NCBI GenBank assembly: GCA_002897775.1
Contig: BDTR01000042.1
Coordinates: 1 to 61,279 of the forward strand
DNA: 61,279 nucleotides
Origin: a bacterium BMS3Bbin08
GTDB taxonomy: Bacteria > Nitrospirota > Thermodesulfovibrionia > UBA6902 > BMS3Bbin08
Direction: 5' to 3'
The stretch's first letter is position 1, and every line of letters starts with the position of its first letter. Both the position numbers and the translations under genes were made by a program. Below are positions 23,870 to 32,900 of the stretch, piece after piece. The notes below the pieces were generated by a model. It was not told the DNA's origin, searched no databases, and saw nothing but the letters and a program-made list of their open reading frames with translations.

Positions 23870-25294
23870 TTAAAAGTCTTCCATTTCTTTGGCCATTTTT
23901 CTCTCTGTCCACCAGTTGAAGAACTTAACCCCGACGAATCCTCCACCTACCATACCAAGTCCGAACAACCAGCCTCCCGGGTCTCCACCGGCCACCCTTA
24001 TAAAGAACGCTCCGATATTACATCCAAGGGCAACACGGGCTCCTATACCCATAAGCAGTCCGCCGCCAAGACCCCAGACTATGAGCTCACCTTTAGGCAG
24101 TTTGAACTTGAATTCTTTGCTCATAAGGGCCATTATCATGGCTCCCAGGATAATGCCTATTGACATCCACAGAGCAGGGTTACGCCAGAGTTCTGGAAGC
24201 CCGTTCATGACGCCGAAGAACACGTTATCACGGATCTGCCATCCTACTTTTTCCATGATCCATCCGGCGAACTGCGCCTCCTGAGTTGTAATGTACCAGT
24301 ACCCTGGATCAAATACCCTGCCGGTAGTTGAAACATCAACGCCGTGGCCCATTCTTGTGAGAAGCTGGCCGAAGTTATCGACCCCAAACTTGATCTGCAT
24401 ACCTTTCATCGAAAGGATATGGATTCCCGCTGTTATGCCGATGAGTATTCCCATCAGGGTTGTCCTCTTGGACGCGGTTATCATCTTCCATAATCCGGCT
24501 GCGTGAGCACCTAAACCGGTGCTTGCTTTGGCCTTCTTCCGTTTCTTGATAAAGCCTTTACGGATATAAGCGTAGTAAATGAGAGCAAGCAGCAGGATCG
24601 ACGGGAGTATTGTGTTGACGAGCGAGTTGGCGATAAAGAACCGCATGGTATTGCTGGACACCGCGGACATTGCGTCTGTATCGGACAGGAGGATCTGCGG
24701 CTTATTCAGCACATAACCCAGAAGGTAATGGTCAAACCATGATGTGATCTTTTCCTTGGGGACCCATGTCGTTGCGCGGGCCGTTTCTACCCAGGACTGG
24801 GGCAGGAGTTTGTTGAAAAAACCGCCTATGTCGACAAATACCGCCTGTCCAAAGGAAATACCCAGAATTGCCAGAACAGAAGTGCCATTACCCTCACCGA
24901 TCTTGTAGAGAGATCCGGAGGCGCATCCTCCGGCAAGAACCATTCCTACGCCAAAGATTAATCCACCTATCAATTCATGAGGTCCCAGCGGCCCGGCATG
25001 GAAAGTACTCATGTTAGTGGCTGACAGCATTACGCCGACAAGGCTGAAAAAGACAAGGGCTATCAGTATGCCAACCGCCATTCGGGGCACCCCCGCGGCA
25101 AACAGGTCCCTTGACGCCGATGCCATACAAAAACGTCCGTATTGAAGCATCATCCCGTATGCGAACCCGAACCAGATATATACTATGAGGTACATATAAT
25201 ATACATTCACCTTATAGTAAGTTATACTGATAAGGATAAGAATACCCGTAATTATGAAGGCCCAAAGCACATTTCTTTTTTCATCTTTTTCCAC
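23870..25294 (-). CDS. YeeE/YedE family transporter (thiosulfate/sulfur or selenium uptake)
   Basis: The 474-aa polytopic membrane protein has two sulf-transport repeats. Conserved Cys-containing loops are YGRFCMASASRDL, GMVLAGGCASGSLYKIGEG and GARVALGCNIGAFF, the residues used in TsuA-type thiosulfate uptake. GGAGGG lies upstream of the start. The operon order is transporter, TusA, GGY-repeat protein, USP. YedE-type members are also associated with selenium metabolism, of interest because a selenoprotein candidate lies at 9926-10285; this link is inference only. Confidence 0.9.
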   Translation of the reverse strand: MEKDEKRNVLWAFIITGILILISITYYKVNVYYMYLIVYIWFGFAYGMMLQYGRFCMASASRDLFAAGVPRMAVGILIALVFFSLVGVMLSATNMSTFHAGPLGPHELIGGLIFGVGMVLAGGCASGSLYKIGEGNGTSVLAILGISFGQAVFVDIGGFFNKLLPQSWVETARATTWVPKEKITSWFDHYLLGYVLNKPQILLSDTDAMSAVSSNTMRFFIANSLVNTILPSILLLALIYYAYIRKGFIKKRKKAKASTGLGAHAAGLWKMITASKRTTLMGILIGITAGIHILSMKGMQIKFGVDNFGQLLTRMGHGVDVSTTGRVFDPGYWYITTQEAQFAGWIMEKVGWQIRDNVFFGVMNGLPELWRNPALWMSIGIILGAMIMALMSKEFKFKLPKGELIVWGLGGGLLMGIGARVALGCNIGAFFIRVAGGDPGGWLFGLGMVGGGFVGVKFFNWWTERKMAKEMEDF

Positions 25295-25509
25295 GGATTT
25301 TATACCCTCCTTTTTTAAAATATAATTTTATGTTGACTTTCAGAATAAATCAATGGATCTTTAAAATCCAGACAACATGTTTAGACTGCAAAATTCCGGT
25401 CAAATATACAATATTTTAATAGCCGGATAAAAAAAACTAATTGTTTGGTTTTGAATATTTATCTCGAAGATCCTTTCCCCGCTCCGGCATGCGGCAGAGC
25501 TCAAAAAAT

Positions 25510-27219
25510 CTAATGCGCTGCCGGTCTTCTTTGATAAACCTTAACAATAGTAACATATTGAAAAACCCCATTGGAAGCCTCAAACTCATTTGAAACATAA
25601 AAACCCGCTATACGCTGTTTAATATGATCCGGAACAGGCTGTCCTGATTCACTGGAAATCAGCACGATCGCCTTTTCACCGGTCTGATCCCTGTCGCACG
25701 AGTAATACCCGGGGTTTTTATATCTCCATGTGAATCTCAACGAAGATTCTTCGACCGTTTCAGCCCGCGGCAGGGAACCGGTATCATAATCATAACAAAA
25801 ATCCTTATTCGTAAAAAGGTCAAGTATGGGCACCGAGACAGCCGAGTTAATAATGTAATTTTCTGAAGGTATGGTAATGACCTCTATATCTTCAGCATCA
25901 ATAGAGTCCAGATACACTCCCGCATCCTTCAGGTTCACAGAGCTCATCCTCTGCAGGAACGGCTTATACGCGAAAACAGCCACAACAAGCGAGCTCATCA
26001 CAATACAGGAAACTACAAATCTCCTGATCTCCCTGTCCTTGATAGACTGCAGGCCGTAAGACGCCATAAGCGCAAGCATCGGCAATGTCATAATGATGTA
26101 ACGGGTCCTTTTTATCTGTAACAAAACAACAAGGATCATCAGCCAGATCACGGCAGCGTATTTCAGGTCCTTTTTTCTGACGGCGCTATAAGCGGAATAC
26201 AATGCCGCGACCGTAATGAACGGATGTATCTGATAAAAAAAGATGGAGATGAAACTCTCGCCCCATCTTCTCAGCCCTGGTTTTTGATAGCTGATAAGCA
26301 GGTCTATCTGCTTTGACATAACATCAGATATCAGCAGAAGCGGAGCCGCGATAAGATACGCGGAAACAAACGCAACCGCGGCTGTTCTCTGAAGGACAGT
26401 GCGCCACCGGCGTCCGGCAGACGGCTTCTTAATGCTGACCATGGATATAACTGCCAGCACCGAAAGCATGAGCCACGCGGAATACTTAGAGTAAAAAACA
26501 AGGAATATCGCAACAGACGCAAGAACGATCCAGGATCTGCCCCTTTCCAGTGCCCTCATAAAAGTAAACACCGCGAAAGCCAGAAAGAACATCGCGGGCA
26601 CGTCAACAAGCATAAGAGGCACCTGGGTAAAGAGGTACGGCATTCCCAAAAGCAGCGCTCCCGCAAAAAAGCCTGTATCCCTGTTCCACAGGCTTTCGCC
26701 TATCAGGCTGGTCAGCACAACTGTCATGGAAAAAAGAACCGACGTAAAGACCTGGATGTAAATCCTTGATTCCCCGATGAATTTAAAAATAAGTCCGTAC
26801 AGGAAAGGCACAAGCGGCAGGTCTGTCCAGGCATTGATGCTTCTGCCCCATTCCTTAAGGAAGTACCATGGGCCGTATATTTCAAGGTGCTTGGCCTGTG
26901 TAAAATACCTTGAAGCATCCACAATAACCTCAGGCTCTCCCCAGAAAAGCATGCAGCACGCAAATGAGGCCAGAAAAAGGAATACGGCATAATTTCGTTT
27001 TTCAAGGGAGAACCTGGACAATACAAAGGCAACAGCTATTGCCGGGATCAGGTAGAGGAAAATACGAACCGCCCCTGTGCCGCTGAAGGCCCAGTTCCAG
27101 CTGGTAAGTCTGTTATCATCCATTCCCCGAAAAACAAAAAGCGCCAGAAAAGTTGTGAGTGTAAGCAGGGAAATTACTGCGATATAACCATATTTGTCAG
27201 ATACGCGGGATCCGGGCAT
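25510..27219 (-). CDS. GT39/ArnT-like membrane glycosyltransferase
   Basis: A 569-aa polytopic protein with about 11-12 transmembrane helices and the early-loop acidic motif (EPEVIVDASRYFTQAKHL) typical of GT-C enzymes of the PMT/ArnT type, which transfer sugars from polyprenyl-phosphate donors on the outer face of the inner membrane. A soluble C-terminal domain (about 430-569) follows. Substrate unknown. It is a single gene between the YeeE operon and the rhodanese operon. A possible partner is the GT2 protein at 17672-18670. Confidence 0.82.
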   Translation of the reverse strand: MPGSRVSDKYGYIAVISLLTLTTFLALFVFRGMDDNRLTSWNWAFSGTGAVRIFLYLIPAIAVAFVLSRFSLEKRNYAVFLFLASFACCMLFWGEPEVIVDASRYFTQAKHLEIYGPWYFLKEWGRSINAWTDLPLVPFLYGLIFKFIGESRIYIQVFTSVLFSMTVVLTSLIGESLWNRDTGFFAGALLLGMPYLFTQVPLMLVDVPAMFFLAFAVFTFMRALERGRSWIVLASVAIFLVFYSKYSAWLMLSVLAVISMVSIKKPSAGRRWRTVLQRTAAVAFVSAYLIAAPLLLISDVMSKQIDLLISYQKPGLRRWGESFISIFFYQIHPFITVAALYSAYSAVRKKDLKYAAVIWLMILVVLLQIKRTRYIIMTLPMLALMASYGLQSIKDREIRRFVVSCIVMSSLVVAVFAYKPFLQRMSSVNLKDAGVYLDSIDAEDIEVITIPSENYIINSAVSVPILDLFTNKDFCYDYDTGSLPRAETVEESSLRFTWRYKNPGYYSCDRDQTGEKAIVLISSESGQPVPDHIKQRIAGFYVSNEFEASNGVFQYVTIVKVYQRRPAAH

Positions 27220-27249
27220 TATTCAGTCAGCTATCTGTCGGTTACAGAA

Positions 27250-27274
27250 GGGCGCTCCTGACACAGGAGCGCCC
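27250..27274. terminator. Strong 11-bp hairpin downstream of the DsrE/rhodanese operon
   Basis: GGGCGCTCCTG pairs with CAGGAGCGCCC across ACA. It lies 50 bases after the stop of the 56-aa gene on the minus strand. No classic T run follows on that strand, so termination efficiency is uncertain. Confidence 0.5.
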
Positions 27275-27323
27275 TCGGCGGGTTTTATTTTTTTAAAGCT
27301 ATCTTACTGCCGCATTCCCGGCA

Positions 27324-27494
27324 TTACCATGACATAACTCTGTCATGCGCGGCTATCTCATCAACAAGGGCCTCGTATGAGACCTCTTTCTTTGGAAGCT
27401 CAATAACCTTTACTTCATGGTCCCTGGACTCGGCCTCGATCACCTTGGTGGACAGGTCGGTCGGCCCGTCATTTAATATATGCAGAATCTTCAT
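27324..27494 (-). CDS. Small 56-aa protein of the DsrE/rhodanese operon
   Basis: The frame from 27494 (AAGGAG upstream) to a TAA at 27326-27324 encodes a protein beginning MKILHILNDGPTDLS and ending HDRVMSW. The strand-helix pattern and the terminal Trp resemble small DsrH/TusB-like proteins, but there is no Cys, so it is not a persulfide carrier. It lies downstream of the DsrE-like gene on the same strand. Assignment beyond 'sulfur-relay neighbour' is not supported. Confidence 0.65.
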   Translation of the reverse strand: MKILHILNDGPTDLSTKVIEAESRDHEVKVIELPKKEVSYEALVDEIAAHDRVMSW

Positions 27495-27509
27495 ATATTC
27501 TCCTTCGAG

Positions 27510-27606
27510 TTTTAAAAAGTAGCGAGTAGATAGTAACGAGTAGAGAGATTTTAGATTGTTAATTTTTTGTCTTTTTTTCTACTTGCTACTCTCTTCTCTC
27601 TACTCA
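27510..27606. repeat. GAGTAGA/TCTCTACTC simple inverted repeat tract
   Basis: Several AGTAGCGAGTAGATAG-like units face TCTCTTCTCTCTACTC units across a T-rich centre, forming a long imperfect hairpin between the DsrE-like and 56-aa genes. It may affect their relative expression. Confidence 0.5.
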
Positions 27607-27631
27607 GTTTATTATTTGTGCTGATCTGCGG

Positions 27632-27934
27632 CTAAAGCACAATAACCTTGTCGACTTCAGCGTTCATTGTAGCGTTGTCAAACTGGCTTCCGCATACAAC
27701 TTCAGACGGGATTCCGTCTTTTGAGACCTCAAGTTTTCCCGCGCTGTGGTCGCAAAAACTCATGCTCGCACCTTTCTCTTTGCACAGGCCTGTTACAGAC
27801 GCGTTCCCGAGCAGGTTGACCCCTGTGTCCATCATAAAGAGTGAAACCTCATGCCCTTTTGAGACAGCGGCCTTTGTTATGCCCACTATGTCATCCGCGT
27901 GCCTGTCCGAATTAACAAGAATTCCCAGCTTCAT
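27632..27934 (-). CDS. DsrE-family protein
   Basis: A 100-aa DsrE/DsrF-like protein: LGILVNSDRHADDIVGITKAA, VSLFMMDTGVNLLGN and a C-terminal strand (VDKVIVL). Three cysteines (GLCKEK, SFCDHS, VVCGSQ) lie in the region where DsrE-like proteins place their reactive Cys, so sulfur transfer is plausible. AAGGAGTG precedes the ATG. It lies 35 bases downstream of the exported rhodanese gene, so the two are probably co-transcribed. Confidence 0.85.
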   Translation of the reverse strand: MKLGILVNSDRHADDIVGITKAAVSKGHEVSLFMMDTGVNLLGNASVTGLCKEKGASMSFCDHSAGKLEVSKDGIPSEVVCGSQFDNATMNAEVDKVIVL

Positions 27935-27969
27935 AATATAATCACTCCTTTATCGTTTTTATCTTTTGA

Positions 27970-28941
27970 CTATTTCTCTAAAGGATACTTTGCGGGGTCT
28001 GAGTTACTCCATTCACCCCAGGAGCCAACATAATTCCTGACCTTTGGATAACCTAAGAGATGTTTAAGCACAAAGTAAGTATGTGCGGCACGTATACCAG
28101 CCTGACAGTAGATTATGGCCTCTTTATCTTTTGTAACTCCCTTTGCTTCATAAGCAGCCTTCAAATCCTTGACTGATTTAAAAGTTCCATCTTTATTGAG
28201 ATTGGTAGGATAAAAATTAAGGTTGACAGCGCCTGGTATGCGCCCTGTTCTCTTATTTTTACCCGGCATTTCATTCTTTATCCCCTTATATGCATCTGCA
28301 CCACGGGCATCGACCATTACAACCTTTGAATTTTTAAGACTTTGTAATACGTAATCTGTGCTTGCATAAACAGAGGCATCGGGAGCAGCCTTATATGTTG
28401 CGGATTTTACTTTTGCAGGCGCGCCTGTTGCTGTCTTGCGGTTTTCCCGCACCCATTTTGTCATTCCACCATTCAGGTAGCTCACTTTTTCGTGGCCAAA
28501 ATATTTCATAAGCCAGAAAGCATTCGTAATAAACGGGTTTCCGCCGCCCATGCCGTATATAAGCACATGGGTATCATTACTTATACCGAGCTTTCCCATA
28601 AGGGCCTCGAATTTAGCTTTGTCAGGCGGGGCGCTTCCGTTCCCAAGAACATCCATCAGGCTTCCTATGCCTACAAACGCGGAACCAGGAACATGTTTAC
28701 TGCCAAAGTTCGCCATGGATTTGGGAGACGGACTGCCTACATACACGGTACGCATTCCTGATTTGTCCAGATTATCAGCAAGCCACTGTGTCTCTACAAG
28801 CGCAGGTGTTGCTGATGAAGAGCCGTTCGCAAAGGCATTTTGAGCGCCGGCAAACAGGCATAAACAAAATATCAGAGCGACAATTCCAGCTAATACTTTT
28901 CTGTCAGGAAACACTTTCCCCCCTGTTTTAAATCTACGCAT
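27970..28941 (-). CDS. Exported thiosulfate sulfurtransferase (two rhodanese domains)
   Basis: A signal peptide (about 14-38) indicates export to the periplasm. Two rhodanese domains follow. The first (about 50-165) has no catalytic Cys at the usual place. The second carries the active-site loop YCQAGIRA (Cys near 279), preceded by DARGADAYKG and GRIPGAVNL. This is the standard tandem arrangement with one active domain. AAGGAGG precedes the ATG. The gene heads the rhodanese-DsrE-56-aa series, so it likely supplies sulfane sulfur in the cell envelope. Confidence 0.93.
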   Translation of the reverse strand: MRRFKTGGKVFPDRKVLAGIVALIFCLCLFAGAQNAFANGSSSATPALVETQWLADNLDKSGMRTVYVGSPSPKSMANFGSKHVPGSAFVGIGSLMDVLGNGSAPPDKAKFEALMGKLGISNDTHVLIYGMGGGNPFITNAFWLMKYFGHEKVSYLNGGMTKWVRENRKTATGAPAKVKSATYKAAPDASVYASTDYVLQSLKNSKVVMVDARGADAYKGIKNEMPGKNKRTGRIPGAVNLNFYPTNLNKDGTFKSVKDLKAAYEAKGVTKDKEAIIYCQAGIRAAHTYFVLKHLLGYPKVRNYVGSWGEWSNSDPAKYPLEK

Positions 28942-29121
28942 TAATTATACCTCCTTGAATAGTTTAAAAATCTTAATGAAAGCCTGTAAAGATGTTCAGA
29001 CCGTTGCCTCTTTCAAAGCACGGGTCCTTTTTGTTATTAAACAATAGAAAGGTATTTTGTGTCAAGTGCTTTAATAAAAAAAGATGTTACTATACTTATA
29101 AATATAGACATATATTAATGC

Positions 29122-30048
29122 ATGAATAAAACCACTTATATTGCGAGCCCCGGGACCGGGACAGAAAGGCTTGATGCCTGGACAGCCGTAAAAAGCGGGT
29201 TGTCGCGCTCTCATGTTCAAAGGCTCATTAAACAGGGCCTGCTTACTGTTAATTCACGACGCGAGAAACCTAATTACAGGGTAAAGGCCAAAGACCTCAT
29301 AGAACTTACCCTGCCTGACGAGCCCGCATCAGAGCTTATCCCTGAAGATATACCTCTGGATGTGATCATGGAAGACGAATACATAATAGTCGTCAATAAG
29401 CCTCCGGGCATGGTCGTTTATCCTGCCGCGGGGAATAAAAGCGGCACCCTGTTAAACGCCCTGGTCTCAAGATGTGAAAAGCTTGCTTCAGCCGGGGCGC
29501 CTCTGAGGCCGGGGGTCGTACACAGGCTGGACAAGGAAACATCAGGGATAATGGTCTTTGCCAGGAATGATAAGGCCTACCTGAACCTTATCAGCCAGTT
29601 CTCCGGGAGAAAAGTGGAAAAGCGGTATCTGGCGCTTTTATACGGACATCCCCGGACAGACAGGGGAGAGATAAGTATCCCGATCGGAAGGTCTGTTTCC
29701 GACAGGAAAAAGATGTCAACCCATACAAAAAAGGGAAAAGAGGCCATTACCCGGTTTGAAGTAATCAAAAAGTTCGGGCCTGCCGTAATGGCAAAGATAC
29801 GGATCATTACAGGAAGGACACATCAGATCCGGGTCCATTTTGCCGCCACAGGACATCCTGTCCTTGGAGACAGGACCTACGGCAAAAAAAATACCTTAAA
29901 GGTCGGGCAAAAAACCGTCAGGTTCAGCCGGCAGATGCTTCACGCGCAAAGCCTCAGGTTTAAACACCCCGGAAATAATAAGATGATAAACCTGACCGCG
30001 CCGATTCCTCAAGACATGAAAACAGCTATTGAAGAATTGTCAGAATAG
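29122..30048 (+). CDS. RluD-type 23S rRNA pseudouridine synthase family protein
   Basis: A 308-aa protein with an N-terminal S4 domain (about 15-75: LDAWTAVKSGLSRSHVQRLI) and the RluA/RluD catalytic domain with the Asp-containing motif HRLDKETSGI (catalytic Asp near 136). Further family motifs are VVNKPPGMVVYPAAG, KRYLALLYG and GRTHQIRVH. Such enzymes make pseudouridines in 23S rRNA or tRNA. Which position is modified cannot be read from sequence. It is a single gene followed by repeat DNA. Confidence 0.93.
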   Translation: MNKTTYIASPGTGTERLDAWTAVKSGLSRSHVQRLIKQGLLTVNSRREKPNYRVKAKDLIELTLPDEPASELIPEDIPLDVIMEDEYIIVVNKPPGMVVYPAAGNKSGTLLNALVSRCEKLASAGAPLRPGVVHRLDKETSGIMVFARNDKAYLNLISQFSGRKVEKRYLALLYGHPRTDRGEISIPIGRSVSDRKKMSTHTKKGKEAITRFEVIKKFGPAVMAKIRIITGRTHQIRVHFAATGHPVLGDRTYGKKNTLKVGQKTVRFSRQMLHAQSLRFKHPGNNKMINLTAPIPQDMKTAIEELSE

Positions 30049-30055
30049 TGAATGA

Positions 30056-30190
30056 CAAGTAGGAAATAAAAAATTAAGAATTAAAGAATTAAAAAATAAG
30101 AAGTGGAAAATGAGAAGTTAAGTAGTTGAGTTATTGAGCAGTTAAGAAGCTGCGTTACGATTCACTATTCACTTTTCACGATTCACGGCC
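30056..30190. repeat. Purine-rich simple repeats and CACTATTCACTTTTCACG tract
   Basis: The tract has AAATTAAGAATTAAAGAATT and GAAGTTAAGTAGTTGAG units (same class as 3785-3880 and 34014-34107), then a TTCACTATTCACTTTTCACG segment related to 1608-1640. No gene is present. Confidence 0.5.
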
Positions 30191-30194
30191 TTTA

Positions 30195-30302
30195 CTATGA
30201 ACTATGTATTTACCCCAGCCTGTCCCGTGGTCCAAGTCCGATTGGACTTTACGGGATAGTTTTAGGTTCGCCCTTTTAAGAAGAACCTTACGGGGAGCTA
30301 TT
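30195..30302. repeat. 108-bp dispersed two-hairpin repeat, copy 1
   Basis: Nearly identical to 48050-48158, differing by one substitution and one T insertion. It contains a hairpin built on TCCCGT...ACGGGA with an inner AAGTCC-GATT-GGACTT, and a second hairpin AGGTTC...GAACCT. Copy 1 ends over the last bases of the topA stop codon (topA is on the minus strand). Confidence 0.9.
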
Positions 30303-32547
30303 ACTCTGCGGTACCGTTAACAGACTGAAGCTCTTCCTTATACCCGCATCCCTTTTTAACGCACACAAGCGCTTCTTCTTTTTTTGTCCTCTTCTCGCCC
30401 AGAACGCCTGACCCGCAGTCAGGACAGCTTTTGGCAACAGGCCTGTACCAGGACGCGAATTTGCACTTCGGATAATTACTGCAGCTGAAGAATATCTTGC
30501 CTTTTTTTGTCCTTCTCTCTACCAGATCACCGCCGTCCTCCGGACATTTGACGCCTATACCTATGGCTTTCGTTGTTTTACATTCGGGATAGTTACTACA
30601 GGCCAGAAACTTTCCGAACCTCCCGGCCTTAAAAACCATGGGGGAACCGCATTTCTCACACTTTTCATCCGTTACCTGAGGCTCTGAAGGCTGCGCGCCG
30701 TCCCCGCCTCCTGTCTGAAGGGGCCTGGTGTTCTTGCATTCGGGGAAACCCGAACATGCCATGAACCTTCCGTGCCTGCCCCATTTAATGACCATAGGCT
30801 GTCCGCATTTTTCACATTTTTCTTCGGTGGGAATGTCCTTTGGTTTGACCCTGCCCATACTTTCAAGCGCCTCATTAAGTTCCCTGTCAAAAGGCGTATA
30901 AAAATCCTTGACCACTTTCACCCAGTCAGAAACGCCTTCTTCTATCTTGTCCAGATTGTCTTCCATTTTCGCGGTAAAGCCGACGTCCATTAGTTCGGGA
31001 AATCTCCCGACAAGAAGGTCCGTGACTACGACACCCAGCTCTGTGGCGCTGAACCTGCCCTCAGTTTTTTCAGTATATTTCCTTTCCTGTATCCTTGACA
31101 GGATCGTAGCGTATGTACTGGGTCTTCCTATCCCCTTTGCCTCCATGTCCCTGACAAGGGTCGCCTCTGTGTATCTGGGAGGCGGCTGCGTAAAGTGCTG
31201 TTTTGGCAAGACCTCTATTGTTTTAAGGGCGTCTCCTTCACTTAATACCGGAAGTATACCTTCCTCTTCAGCTGCTTCATCAGCGCTTTCCGTGTATACC
31301 GCCATAAAACCCTGAAATTTAATGACAGTGCCCGTGGCCCTGAACAGGTATTTCCCGGCCTCTATATCGATCGAGGTCTGATCAAAGATCGCCGGGCTCA
31401 TCTGGCTTGCCAGAAAACGGTTCCAGATAAGTTTATAAAGCTGATACTGCTCCTGCGACAGACCGGCCCTGATACTGTCCGGCGTCTTAAAGACAGACGT
31501 CGGCCTTATTGCCTCATGTGCATCCTGTGCCGACTTTTTGCTCTTGTAGACAGGGCTTTTAGCCGGGACATGGTCTTTGCCGAATTCTTTGGTTATGAAC
31601 TTTCCGGCTTCCTGCCGCGCCTCTGAAGCGACCCTTACGGAATCTGTTCTCATGTATGTTATGAGACCGACCGAACCCTCGCCGTCCAGTTCAAGTCCTT
31701 CATAAAGCTGCTGCGCGATACGCATTGTTTTATTGGCCGTGTGTCTCAGCTTTCTGGACGCCTCCTGCTGAAGCGTGCTTGTAATAAATGGCGGCGCGGG
31801 AGAACGCCGTCTCTTCTTCTTTTCTATCTTTGTTACGGTAAAAAGCCTGTTATCCAGGTCTTTTACTATCCCCGCAGCGTCTGTTTCATGGTGAATGTTT
31901 ATTTTTTGACCGTCTATCCGGAAGAGTTTGGCTTTAAAAAGCGGGGGGGTCTTTCCTTCAAGGCCGGCATTCACGCTCCAGTACTCAACCGGTTCGAATG
32001 CCTCGATCTCTCTTTCCCTGTCCACTACAAGCCTGAGCGCCACAGACTGAACCCTGCCTGCACTGAGCCCCCGCCTGACCTTGCGCCACAGCAGAGGCGA
32101 TAACTTGTATCCTACCAGCCTGTCAAGGACCCTTCTGGCCTGCTGGGCGTCGAACAGGCTCTTGTTGATCTTCCTGGGCTTTTTCATTGCCTCAGTTACC
32201 GCCTTTTCGGTTATCTCGTTGAACTCCACCCGAAAGACCGTGTCAGAATTTCCACCCAGTTCCTCGGCTATGTGCCACGCTATTGCTTCGCCCTCCCTGT
32301 CCGGGTCAGGGCCCAGAAAGACCTTATCTGCTTTTTTCGCCTCTTTTTTCAGTTCCCTGAGGACTTTTTCCTTGCCTTCTATGGTAACGTATGTGGGAGT
32401 GAACTTGTTATCAACATCAACTCCAAGCTCCTTTTTGGGAAGGTCTTTGACGTGACCGATCGACGCCTTTATGATAAACCCCTTACCGAGAAACTTGCTT
32501 AGGGTCCTTACCTTTGCCGGAGACTCAACTATTAAAAGTGATTTCAT
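30301..32547 (-). CDS. topA: DNA topoisomerase I
   Basis: Type IA topoisomerase that relaxes negative supercoils. The start at 32547 (MKSLLIVESPAKVRTL) is eight bases after AAGAG and matches the family N-terminus. Visible elements are the TOPRIM domain (GPDPDREGEAIAWHI), the active-site Tyr in LITYMRTDS (near 295), and a C-terminal set of Cys4 zinc ribbons (about 590-740: CEKCGQPM, CEKCGSPM, CPEDGGDL, CPDCGSG), four in total. The length of 748 aa is normal. dprA is immediately upstream, the conserved topA-dprA pairing. Confidence 0.97.
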   Translation of the reverse strand: MKSLLIVESPAKVRTLSKFLGKGFIIKASIGHVKDLPKKELGVDVDNKFTPTYVTIEGKEKVLRELKKEAKKADKVFLGPDPDREGEAIAWHIAEELGGNSDTVFRVEFNEITEKAVTEAMKKPRKINKSLFDAQQARRVLDRLVGYKLSPLLWRKVRRGLSAGRVQSVALRLVVDREREIEAFEPVEYWSVNAGLEGKTPPLFKAKLFRIDGQKINIHHETDAAGIVKDLDNRLFTVTKIEKKKRRRSPAPPFITSTLQQEASRKLRHTANKTMRIAQQLYEGLELDGEGSVGLITYMRTDSVRVASEARQEAGKFITKEFGKDHVPAKSPVYKSKKSAQDAHEAIRPTSVFKTPDSIRAGLSQEQYQLYKLIWNRFLASQMSPAIFDQTSIDIEAGKYLFRATGTVIKFQGFMAVYTESADEAAEEEGILPVLSEGDALKTIEVLPKQHFTQPPPRYTEATLVRDMEAKGIGRPSTYATILSRIQERKYTEKTEGRFSATELGVVVTDLLVGRFPELMDVGFTAKMEDNLDKIEEGVSDWVKVVKDFYTPFDRELNEALESMGRVKPKDIPTEEKCEKCGQPMVIKWGRHGRFMACSGFPECKNTRPLQTGGGDGAQPSEPQVTDEKCEKCGSPMVFKAGRFGKFLACSNYPECKTTKAIGIGVKCPEDGGDLVERRTKKGKIFFSCSNYPKCKFASWYRPVAKSCPDCGSGVLGEKRTKKEEALVCVKKGCGYKEELQSVNGTAE

Positions 32548-32556
32548 AATTTTCAT

Positions 32557-32740
32557 CTCTTATAAAAATTTGATTATACCGATTTAGTTTAGATTCCACA
32601 GATTTTTCTCTCTACCCTCTACTTTTTTCACATCTGTGCGATCTGTAGTTATATAATCTGTGCGATCTCGAAACGAGTCTTCACTGAGACTCGCTACGAC
32701 AAGTTCTTGACAGATTTTTTATCAAGGACTATTGACTCAC
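32557..32740. repeat. Degenerate GATTACACAGAT-type tract upstream of topA
   Basis: It contains CCACAGATTTTT, CATCTGTGCGATCTG and TAATCTGTGCGATCTCG units, partial members of the GATTACACAGAT family. No gene is seen. Confidence 0.5.
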
Positions 32741-32895
32741 GCATAAATAATGTCCGCTATATTGTCATTCCCGCAAGCAAAGCGCGTCGGGAATCCTTCA
32801 TAGAGAACGATTCTCGATGCGAGTCTTCGCGAGAGTCGCTTCGACCGGACAAGCCGGAATGACAGAAGTAAATGAACATAGGACATTATTTATGC
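32741..32895. mobile_element. MITE-like element B, 155 bp with 15-bp perfect terminal inverted repeats
   Basis: GCATAAATAATGTCC (32741-32755) and GGACATTATTTATGC (32881-32895) are perfect inverted ends. Outside both ends ATTGA is also inverted, separated by five mismatching bases. The interior (32764-32865) is a REP-like GTCATTCCCGC...GGAATGACAG palindrome with extra hairpins. Its ends share AATGTCC with element A. No coding capacity. Confidence 0.7.
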
Positions 32896-32900
32896 AACTA

